Shown here piece by piece: positions 27,964-34,823 of a stretch of DNA of 34,823 bases. The number at the start of each line of letters is the position of its first letter. The stretch's first letter is position 1. The DNA is taken from assembly GCA_904419005.1 (NCBI GenBank), contig CAJFQI010000024.1, forward strand, positions 1 to 34,823. The letters are read 5' to 3'. Source of the stretch: Candidatus Avimonas faecium. GTDB taxonomy: Bacteria > Bacillota > Clostridia > Oscillospirales > Acutalibacteraceae. The notes below the pieces were generated by a model that was not told where the DNA came from, made no database searches, and was given only the letters and a program-made list of their open reading frames with translations. The position numbers were made by a program, and so were the translations under genes.

Positions 27964-27984
27964 CATGTTTCCCATCGCTTTGCC

Positions 27985-29070
<1,086 letters not shown>

Positions 29071-29264
29071 GTAACTTCCTCCCAGCTTTATTTCCTTAAG
29101 CCGGCCCAGCGGCTGGACATCACGCCCAAAGGCGGCATAAATGCAGCGTTCGGCGCATACGATGACGTTGGGAAACCCTCGGCGGCCCGGAGCTGTCCAT
29201 CCGGTCCTTCCCCGCCGCCCCCGCCAGGGAGGACGGCATCCGTCTGCGCTTACCTATCCGTTTT

Positions 29265-29293
29265 ATCTTACCATGCTCCTTGCCTAAATTCAA
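29265..29293 (-). promoter_or_regulatory. Promoter of ftsZ
   Basis: Minus strand TTGAAT (29288-29293) and TAAGAT (29265-29270) with a 17-base spacer lie between ftsQ and ftsZ. The leader would be about 190 bases; the rest of that gap (29071-29260) shows no gene. Confidence 0.7.
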
Positions 29294-29340
29294 CCGTTCG
29301 CGGCAAATTCGCCGAAAAGAAAATGGGGAAAATCCGCCCG

Positions 29341-30360
29341 TTATGCCGCGGCTTCCGTCGTCCCCCCACCGGCCGCCTGCGTCGGATCGGCGGCCGTCCC
29401 GGTAGTGGAACCGGCGGTGAGCACCTCCCGCGGGGTATACACCGCCTGCTGCTTGTTCGGATCGGAATTGGAATACGAGCTTAAATCAATCTGCCCCCGC
29501 GCGTCGTCGCCGTTCTCCTGCAAAATCAGCTTCAGCGTTGAGGCGAACATCGCCAGCTTATGCTCCAGGTTGATATCGCTCCCCAGCAGGACGGTGATCT
29601 GATCCTTCCAGAGAAGGCGGATGTCGATCGCGTCCCGCAGGTCGATCTCCCGGATGTCGGCGATCTCCTGGCTGGAGATGGCGTTAAGCAGCGACTGCAG
29701 CGTCTGCATATCCGGATCACTCAGCAGCGTGCTCCCGACGCCGGCGCCGTCGGCCAGCGTGCAGCGGAGCAGCAGGTAGTCCGCCAGGCGGCTGCTGTCC
29801 TCCGGCAGCCTTTCCAGCCCCTTGCCGTTTTCGCCCAAAATGATCCAGCCGCCGGGCGCCTGCACGGCGGCGACCGGCTCTGCTTCCACAATGCTGATCT
29901 TTATAGAGGTAAACGAGGGGCTTTCCACCATCACCCGCTCCACATAGGGGAAGGCGCGCAGGATGTTTTCCGCCGCCTGCTTCTTTTTCAGGGAAAAGAT
30001 GCTCTGGCCCACCGAAAGCCCGCTTGCCTCAATAATTTCCTCGTCGGTGTAGTGGGTGCTCCCCTCCACGGCAATGCTTTTCAGGCCGAACACCGCGGAG
30101 TGCTCCCCGCCGCCGGAGGCCGGCCGGCCGGGGCGGAGCAAAAGGACCACCGCGGCCACGATCCCCGCCGCCAAAAGGAGTAGGATCAGCACGAACACCG
30201 CGACCCGCACCGGCTTCAGGCGGCGCTTTTTCCTCGGCCCGGAGCCGGCGACCGCCGCGGTACGGGCCGCCGTATGGACGGACGCACCGGTTTTCGGCCT
30301 GGTTTCCGGTCCCTTCGGCAGCGCCTTAGAGGGCGCGCCCTGTTTTTTCTGCTTTTTCAT
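29341..30360 (-). CDS. ftsQ: Cell division protein FtsQ/DivIB
   Basis: FtsQ (DivIB in Firmicutes) is a single-span membrane protein of the divisome that works with FtsL and DivIC. The 339-aa protein has a basic N-terminal cytosolic tail of about 50 residues (KKQKKQ, RKKRRLKPVR), one membrane helix (VAVFVLILLLLAAGIVAAVV), then the POTRA domain (VFGLKSIAVEGSTHYTDEEII, NILRAFPYVERVMVESPS) and the beta domain. It ends in a Thr/Ala/Gly-rich disordered tail of about 30 residues. The ATG at 30360 has AAGGA upstream; further ATGs at 30405 and 30417 lack a site. An extended -10 (30413-30421) may drive it separately from the DUF2089 gene. Confidence 0.9.
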   Translation of the reverse strand: MKKQKKQGAPSKALPKGPETRPKTGASVHTAARTAAVAGSGPRKKRRLKPVRVAVFVLILLLLAAGIVAAVVLLLRPGRPASGGGEHSAVFGLKSIAVEGSTHYTDEEIIEASGLSVGQSIFSLKKKQAAENILRAFPYVERVMVESPSFTSIKISIVEAEPVAAVQAPGGWIILGENGKGLERLPEDSSRLADYLLLRCTLADGAGVGSTLLSDPDMQTLQSLLNAISSQEIADIREIDLRDAIDIRLLWKDQITVLLGSDINLEHKLAMFASTLKLILQENGDDARGQIDLSSYSNSDPNKQQAVYTPREVLTAGSTTGTAADPTQAAGGGTTEAAA

Positions 30361-30412
30361 CGCGGTCCTTGCCTTTCCCAACCGGCTGGTTTTGGATAAT
30401 CCCATACCGGTT

Positions 30413-30421
30413 ATCATACCA
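30413..30421 (-). promoter_or_regulatory. Extended -10 promoter for ftsQ
   Basis: The minus strand reads TGGTATGAT, an extended -10 element, preceded 17 bases upstream by TTTTCT. The start would fall near 30406, about 45 bases before the ftsQ ATG. Confidence 0.5.
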
Positions 30422-30494
30422 AAACGCGGAAAAAAAGAAAAGGGGAAAACGGCGAAATCCGTTTGCCTTCGGGCGATCTTAAGTCCCTCTTAAG

Positions 30495-30520
30495 AAAACC
30501 CCGGCCCCAATTATCCGGGG
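30495..30520 (-). terminator. Terminator overlapping the end of the DUF2089 gene
   Basis: CCCCGG (30515-30520) pairs with CCGGGG (30499-30504), followed directly by TTTTC on the minus strand. The stop codon of the gene (30511-30513) lies inside the loop, so terminating ribosomes would cover the hairpin. Confidence 0.65.
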
Positions 30521-30816
30521 CCTGCCCGCGTCTCCCTCCCCCGGCCGTATTCCCGCAAAAGCAGGCCGGCCTCCTCGGCGCCCAGCCGCCCGTCCTTGGC
30601 CAGGCGGCACACCAGGCGGGTAAAGGAATCCTCCTCCCGCTCTTCGCTCAGGCGTATTTTCTGGATCAGGCGGTCCAGGCGAAGGCGGATCGTCGGATAG
30701 GTAACGCCGTATAAGGAGGCCATTTTTTTCAAGGAACCGGAGGAAAGCAGGAAAAGGCGGACAAATTCCAGATCCTCGGAATCCAGTCCGCGCATCCATG
30801 CAGGAACCTCCGCCAA
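30511..30816 (-). CDS. DUF2089-type putative regulator inside the dcw cluster
   Basis: A 101-aa protein resembling the helix-turn-helix part of DUF2089. The run begins AWMRGLDSEDLEFVRLFLL and continues SGSLKKMASLYGVTYPTIRLRL, ending in a helix (DRLIQKIRLS). By resemblance the central part is a DNA-binding helix-turn-helix; the zinc ribbon seen in many DUF2089 proteins is absent. The TTG start at 30816 is chosen because GGGAGG lies seven bases upstream and it keeps the conserved VPAWM segment; an ATG at 30846 lacks a good site. Its own promoter (30956-30984) and terminator separate it from murA and ftsQ. Its target is unknown. Confidence 0.75.
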   Translation of the reverse strand: MAEVPAWMRGLDSEDLEFVRLFLLSSGSLKKMASLYGVTYPTIRLRLDRLIQKIRLSEEREEDSFTRLVCRLAKDGRLGAEEAGLLLREYGRGRETRAGPG

Positions 30817-30955
30817 CGCTCTCCCTCCCGTCCTATCCGGCACCATGACCCTATGCCTTCGCCTCCCTGCCGGCACAATGCCGGTGCAGGGAATGAAGCA
30901 GCACCCGGCCCCAGCCGTTCCCCGATGCGGCGGGGGCGCGGAGGGGCCTATGTTT

Positions 30956-30984
30956 AGTATAGTTTTTCATTTTATTAAAGTCAA
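30956..30984 (-). promoter_or_regulatory. Promoter of the DUF2089 gene
   Basis: Minus strand TTGACT (30979-30984) and TATACT (30956-30961) with a 17-base spacer, inside an AT-rich patch (about 30955-31035) that begins at the murA stop. The start would be near 30949, a leader of about 130 bases. Confidence 0.85.
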
Positions 30985-31025
30985 TAGGATTTTTCATTTC
31001 AATTTTTATAAAATTATCTTTAATA

Positions 31026-32309
31026 TTATTGTTCATCCGGTATTCGCCGGAGGGAAGCCCCCACCCCGCGCAGGGCCTCCTCCAAGCCCTCGTACCCCCT
31101 GTCAAGGTGATGCAGCGCGCGCAGGAGGGTCGTGCCCTCCGCCGTCAGGCCGGCGATGACCAGCGCCGCCCCGCCGCGCAGGTCGGTGCATTCCACCGGC
31201 GCGCCGGAAAGGGCGCGGACCCCTTCCACCACCGCCATCCGGCCTTCCACCTTGATGTTCGCGCCCATCCGGACCAGCTCGCCCGCATGTTTATAGCGGT
31301 TTTCAAAGATATTTTCCACAAACACGCTGGTACCGTCCGCCACGCAGGCCATCGCCATCAGGGGCGCCTGCGCGTCGGTGGGGAAGCCGGGGTAAGGCAT
31401 GGTGCGGATCAGCCGGAGCCGGCGCAGGCGGGGCGGCGCGGTGAGGGACAACTCCCCTCCGGCATACCGCAGCGTACAGCCGGCCTCCTCAAACGCCGGG
31501 AGCACCGTCGCGATATGCTGGGGGTCCGCCCCCCGGAGGACCAGCCTCCCGCCGGTCGCCGCCCCCGCCGCCAGGTAGGTCACGGTTTCAATCCGGTCGG
31601 GCATCACCCGATAGGGGCAAGCCGTGAGGCGCTCCACCCCTTCGACCGTGACCGTCCCTTCGCCGGCGCCCCGGATCCTTGCCCCGCAGCGGGTCAGGTA
31701 CGCGCACAGGTCGACAACTTCCGGCTCCCGCGCGGCATTCAGGATGGTGGTCACCCCCTCCGCGGTCGACGCTGCGAGCAGGATATTCTCCGTTGCGCCC
31801 ACGCTGGGGAAGTCCAGCGCGATGGCCGTCCCCTTTAGGCGGCCCTTGGCGCGGCATTCCAGCCGGCCCCCTTCCTCGCGGATCTCCGCCCCCAGCTGGC
31901 GCAGCGCCGCCAGGTGCAGGTCAATCGGCCGGGCCCCCAGCTCGCAGCCTCCGGGGAAGGACATATGCGCCTGCCCGGTGCGCGCAATCAGCGCGCCCAG
32001 GAAGAGGATTGACGAACGCATTTCCCGCATCAGTCCGTCCGGTATGTCGCTGCGGCTGAGCGGCGTGGAATCCACGGCCACCGTCCCCTGCGAGCGGGTC
32101 ACGGTGCAGCCGAGATGCCGCAGGATGTTGACCGAAGCCGACACATCCGAAAGCTGCGGGCAGTTGGTAATCTCGCTGACCCCTCTGGCCAGCAGCGCGG
32201 CCACCAGCAGCGGCAGCGCGCTGTTTTTCGCACCGTGGATGGCGACCGCGCCTTCCAGCCGCCGCCCGCCGTCAATTTTGAGCATTTCCCGCTTTTCCTG
32301 CTTTTCCAT
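31026..32309 (-). CDS. murA: UDP-N-acetylglucosamine 1-carboxyvinyltransferase
   Basis: MurA transfers enolpyruvate from PEP to UDP-GlcNAc, the first committed step of peptidoglycan synthesis and the target of fosfomycin. The 427-aa protein has the GAKNSALPLL segment near the N-terminus (K28, N29) and the catalytic loop FPGGCELGARPIDLH with C122, so it should be fosfomycin sensitive by sequence. The C-terminal PYPGFPTDAQAPLMA and ENIFENRYKHAGEL segments are intact. The ATG at 32309 has AAGGGG six bases upstream; a second ATG at 32285 is possible. It is separated from murG by 469 bases with a terminator, so it likely has its own promoter, which I could not pin down. Confidence 0.96.
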   Translation of the reverse strand: MEKQEKREMLKIDGGRRLEGAVAIHGAKNSALPLLVAALLARGVSEITNCPQLSDVSASVNILRHLGCTVTRSQGTVAVDSTPLSRSDIPDGLMREMRSSILFLGALIARTGQAHMSFPGGCELGARPIDLHLAALRQLGAEIREEGGRLECRAKGRLKGTAIALDFPSVGATENILLAASTAEGVTTILNAAREPEVVDLCAYLTRCGARIRGAGEGTVTVEGVERLTACPYRVMPDRIETVTYLAAGAATGGRLVLRGADPQHIATVLPAFEEAGCTLRYAGGELSLTAPPRLRRLRLIRTMPYPGFPTDAQAPLMAMACVADGTSVFVENIFENRYKHAGELVRMGANIKVEGRMAVVEGVRALSGAPVECTDLRGGAALVIAGLTAEGTTLLRALHHLDRGYEGLEEALRGVGASLRRIPDEQ

Positions 32310-32528
32310 TTTCGGCCCCTTTTCTCCGCAGAGGATGGTGGTTGAAGAGGCGGCCGCCTTCTGCGGGAAGCCGCCGCCCATCCGGCACCGGAAATTCCGC
32401 GCCTGCAAGCCCATCCTATGCGAAGGGTGCCCCAGGGGTGAAAAACGGGGGATTTCCGCCCCGCTTTTCCGGGAATCGGCGGAAAACGGACAAAACCGCC
32501 GGACTCCGGATTCCCCAGGTACGACGAA

Positions 32529-32563
32529 GCCCGGCGGCGGACATCGGCTGTCCGCTGCCGGGC
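32529..32563. repeat. 15-bp inverted repeat upstream of murA
   Basis: GCCCGGCGGCGGACA (32529-32543) pairs with TGTCCGCTGCCGGGC (32549-32563), with one G-T pair and the loop TCGGC. No U-tract follows on either strand, so it is not an ordinary terminator. Confidence 0.6.
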
Positions 32564-32657
32564 AGATCAAAGCGCTCTGTATCTGCTCATGGGCAAGATG
32601 CGGCCAGTGGCCGGAAAAATGCCCCGCCCCCACCGGCTGTGCGCCGCTCAAGGCGGT

Positions 32658-32691
32658 AAAAAAAGGGCAAAAGCGGTCTCGCTTTTGCCCT
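32658..32691 (-). terminator. Terminator of murG
   Basis: A 12-bp perfect stem (32664-32675 with 32680-32691) with a four-base loop is followed on the minus strand by TTTTTT. It lies about 90 bases after the murG stop. Confidence 0.93.
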
Positions 32692-32778
32692 GCATCCGTC
32701 CTGCGCCGGATAACCGGCGAAGAGGCAGCCGCCCCTTCCGCCGCCCGCTCCCCTTCCCCGAGGCGGGAGACGGCAGCC

Positions 32779-33927
32779 TCATTTCCCAAATTCCGGCGGC
32801 AGCTTCCCGCCGTTTTGCAGCACCGCTTCTATCACGGCGTAGATGCGGTCCCCCGCATCCAAAATAGCGCCCCGGCGGGCGTTTTCCCCCATGCGACGGA
32901 GCTCCTCCGGGCTGGACGCGATCCGCTCGATCTCCTGCCACAGGCGGTCGGGCGTCAGCTCCTTTTCCTCAATGCAGACCGCCGCGCCCTTGCGCACCAG
33001 GGCCATCGCGTTGTGGTATTGGTGGTTTTCCGCCACATTGGGGGAAGGGATCAGGATCGACGGCTTGCCTGCCGCCGGCAACTCGCTCAGGGTCATCGCC
33101 CCGCAGCGGGAGATCACCAGGTCGGCCGCCGCCATGCAGCGGGGCATATCGTCAATATATTCCCGCACCGTAATCCCCGGCGCCTTCTCCGGGACGCCGA
33201 GCTCCCGGAGCCTGGCGCAGGTATCCTCCCAGCCGGCCCTGCCGGTGGCGTGGATGTGCTGGAAGCGCCCGTCCTTCACGCTGCGGGCGATCACCTGGGC
33301 CATGGCTTCGTTGATCCGTCCGGCGCCCAGGCTCCCCCCGACCGACAGGATCAGCGGCCGGCTGTCCACGCCGAGCTCCTGCCGGGCCCGGGCCCGGTCA
33401 AGATGCAGGAAATCGGGGCGCAGCGGGTTGCCCGTTACTACGACGCGGGCTTCCGCCGGCAGGTATTTTTCCGCCTCCTCTGCCGCGATCAGGACGGCGG
33501 CGGCGTATTTCGACAGCATTTTGACCGTGACGCCGGGAAAGGCGTTGGATTCATGCACCAGCACCGGGATCCCCATCCTGGCCGCCTTGCGCAGGACCGG
33601 CCCGCTCACATAGCCGCCGGTGCCGATGGCGATGTCCGGGCGGAATTCCCGCAGGATTTTTGCCGACGCCGCCTGGGCCGTTACGGCGTGATAGGCGGCG
33701 GAAACGTTGCGCCCGATGTTTTTGAGCGTCAGCCGGCGCTGGAACCCCTGTACGGCGACCGTCTCAATCCGGTAGCCCGCCGCGGGCACCAGGCGGGTTT
33801 CCATCCGTCCCTTGGCCCCGACAAACAGGATCTCAGCGTCCGGCTGTTCCTGCCGGATCTTGGCGGCGATGGCCAGCGCCGGGTTGATGTGCCCCGCCGT
33901 GCCGCCGCCTGTCATCAATACGCGCAT
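32779..33927 (-). CDS. murG: Lipid II synthase MurG (UDP-GlcNAc transferase)
   Basis: MurG adds GlcNAc to lipid I on the inner face of the membrane, giving lipid II, the unit flipped and polymerised with the help of FtsW. The 382-aa GT-B protein starts MRVLMTGGGTAGHINP with the first glycine loop, followed by the second-domain loop SVGGSLGAGRINEA and the donor-binding segment SRCGAMTLSELPAAGKPSIL. The start has AGGAGGG seven bases upstream. It follows ftsW by 97 bases and ends at a strong terminator, so ftsW-murG form the end of the upstream dcw transcript. The usual length is about 360, so it is complete. Confidence 0.96.
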   Translation of the reverse strand: MRVLMTGGGTAGHINPALAIAAKIRQEQPDAEILFVGAKGRMETRLVPAAGYRIETVAVQGFQRRLTLKNIGRNVSAAYHAVTAQAASAKILREFRPDIAIGTGGYVSGPVLRKAARMGIPVLVHESNAFPGVTVKMLSKYAAAVLIAAEEAEKYLPAEARVVVTGNPLRPDFLHLDRARARQELGVDSRPLILSVGGSLGAGRINEAMAQVIARSVKDGRFQHIHATGRAGWEDTCARLRELGVPEKAPGITVREYIDDMPRCMAAADLVISRCGAMTLSELPAAGKPSILIPSPNVAENHQYHNAMALVRKGAAVCIEEKELTPDRLWQEIERIASSPEELRRMGENARRGAILDAGDRIYAVIEAVLQNGGKLPPEFGK

Positions 33928-34024
33928 GGGATTCCCTCCTATGTATCCGTCCCCGCTCCCCGCCGGTACGGCGAGGGAAACGGAGGCGGCGCCGCCCTTG
34001 CGCCGTCCCCCCGGCGCAGGGCCG

Positions 34025-34823
34025 CTATGGTTTATCCGGCCTTCGCTTTTCAAGCGGCGAGCTCCGCCCGAGCGATGCGTTGCGGGATACCGAAAGCACC
34101 ACGCCCATCTGGGCCAGCAGCATAACCAGCGACGTGCCGCCGTAGCTGAAAAACGGCAGGCTGATGCCGGTGTTGGGGATGGTGTTGGTGACCACCGCCA
34201 TATTTAGGAAGGCCTGCAGCCCGACCTGGGCCGTCAGCCCGACCGCCAGCATCGAACCGAATTTATCCGGCGATTTCATGCCGATGGTGATCCCCCGCCA
34301 CAGCAGCAGGGCAAACAGCACGATGACCAGCACCGCGCCGACGAAGCCCAGCTCTTCACAGATCACGGAAAAAATAAAGTCGTTGTGCGGCTCCGGCAGG
34401 AACAGGTGCTTCTGCCGGGAATTGCCGAGCCCCTGGCCCATCACGCCGCCCGAGCCGATCGCGTACAGCGATTGGACGGTCTGCCACGCTTCGTTGGGAT
34501 TCTCTGCAAAAACGCCCATGGGATCCAGCCATACGCGGATGCGGTCCTGCTCGTACCCCTTAAAGAAGACCATATAAATGACCGCGCCGACGCCCAGGCC
34601 GACCGTACCCAGCAGGTAAAGCAGGCGGGTGCCGCCCACATACATCATCACAATGCCGATGCCCAGCAGCAGGATGGTGCCGGAAAGGTGCGGCTCGAGG
34701 AAAACCAGGCCGCAGGTAAGGCCCAGGATCAGGATGAAGGGCAGGTACCCGGCCAGGAAGGTCTTCATCTTCTTGTGGTTCAGGGATATCAAATGCGCAA
34801 ACAAAAGGATCAGGGCAAACTTG
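34025..34823 (-). CDS. ftsW: FtsW/SpoVE-type peptidoglycan polymerase, 5' end outside window
   Basis: A SEDS-family membrane glycosyltransferase that polymerises lipid II with a partner penicillin-binding protein. Only the C-terminal 265 or so residues are in the window; the frame runs off the right edge (it begins KFALILLFAHLIS). Several membrane helices are visible, together with the family segments EPHLSGTILL, LPEPHNDFIFSVICEELGFVGA and NTGISLPFFSYGGTSLV. Its place before murG, murA, ftsQ and ftsZ favours the division enzyme FtsW, but the sporulation paralogue SpoVE has the same local context in Bacillus and cannot be excluded. Confidence 0.9.
   Translation of the reverse strand, partial: KFALILLFAHLISLNHKKMKTFLAGYLPFILILGLTCGLVFLEPHLSGTILLLGIGIVMMYVGGTRLLYLLGTVGLGVGAVIYMVFFKGYEQDRIRVWLDPMGVFAENPNEAWQTVQSLYAIGSGGVMGQGLGNSRQKHLFLPEPHNDFIFSVICEELGFVGAVLVIVLFALLLWRGITIGMKSPDKFGSMLAVGLTAQVGLQAFLNMAVVTNTIPNTGISLPFFSYGGTSLVMLLAQMGVVLSVSRNASLGRSSPLEKRRPDKP

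Larger units (their letters stand above)
27628..27984. other. Intergenic region between ftsZ and corA
   Basis: This 357-base gap holds the ftsZ terminator (27928-27963) and the corA promoter (27798-27825), with a corA leader of roughly 165 bases. The leader (27628-27790) shows no M-box consensus that I can recognise, and I see no gene in the gap. Confidence 0.5.
32310..32778. other. Intergenic region between murG and murA
   Basis: A 469-base gap containing the murG terminator (32658-32691) and a 15-bp inverted repeat (32529-32563). The minus-strand frame through it joins murA but has no gene-like content or start site. A weak pair TTCACC and TAGGAT (18-base spacer, around 32415-32445) is the only promoter candidate I found for murA. 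Confidence 0.5.

Noticed and set aside
30851-31105. An 84-aa minus-strand frame across the AT-rich patch after murA
   Set aside because: It contains the -35 and -10 of the DUF2089 promoter and overlaps the murA end; no ribosome site or family resemblance.
32310-32789. A 160-residue N-terminal extension of MurA
   Set aside because: The frame is open but has no family resemblance, and it runs through the murG terminator and end of murG. The ATG at 32309 has a good ribosome site and gives the normal length.
31624-34125. An 833-aa plus-strand frame opposite murA and murG
   Set aside because: Composition is Arg/Pro/Ser-rich with no fold, and both MurA and MurG have intact catalytic motifs on the minus strand.

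Overview
This window is a chromosomal stretch of a Gram-positive, Clostridia-type bacterium. The best guess is a GC-rich gut lineage of the Oscillospirales/Ruminococcaceae kind. The guess rests on a tRNA-Trp T-box ahead of the trp genes, ECF transporter modules, a ClpE-type ATPase, DUF2089, DUF3795 and DUF5711 proteins, and a division/cell-wall cluster with no ftsA. No phage, transposon, CRISPR or rRNA was seen. Nearly every gene is on the minus strand. The one clear plus-strand gene is an iron-dependent alcohol dehydrogenase; a second, weak plus-strand ORF lies beside the trp leader.

Layout, left to right: (1) 50-6830 is a complete tryptophan operon, transcribed leftwards from a near-consensus promoter as T-box, trpE-G-D-C-F-B-A. 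Its genes overlap by 4-8 nt except for a 3-nt gap between trpG and trpD. It has visibly lower GC (sample lines about 45%) than its surroundings (sample lines about 67%). (2) 6831-7509 is mostly empty apart from a doubtful short ORF and terminators. (3) 7510-8080 is a tRNA operon, in transcription order Gly(TCC)-Arg(TCT)-His(GTG)-Gln(TTG), with its own promoter and terminators. (4) 8305-13221 holds cvpA, pgsA, a ClpE-like ATPase and uppP. (5) 13329-20456 holds glmM, an RlmI-like methyltransferase, ecfA1-ecfA2-ecfT, truA and a membrane-anchored DUF5711 protein. (6) 20628-24249 is a Holliday-junction operon, ruvC-ruvA-DUF3795-ruvB-rlmA-like. (7) 24345-26557 holds a uridine-phosphorylase-like gene and the divergent alcohol dehydrogenase. 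(8) 26701-27825 is corA. (9) 27928-34823 is the end of a dcw (division and cell wall) cluster: ftsW (cut by the window edge), murG, murA, a DUF2089 regulator, ftsQ and ftsZ.

The genes are mainly housekeeping: tryptophan synthesis switched by uncharged tRNA-Trp, lipid-carrier recycling and phospholipid synthesis, peptidoglycan precursors (GlmM, MurA, MurG, FtsW, UppP), division (FtsZ, FtsQ), DNA repair (RuvABC), RNA modification, and vitamin and magnesium uptake. Points worth a second look: two stacked terminator-like hairpins in the trp leader; substitutions at expected active-site positions in TrpA and TrpF; the composition break around the trp operon; a palindrome-bearing in-frame insertion in the methyltransferase; and a DUF2089 gene with its own AT-rich promoter and terminator inside the dcw cluster. 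I found no clear undescribed multi-gene system.
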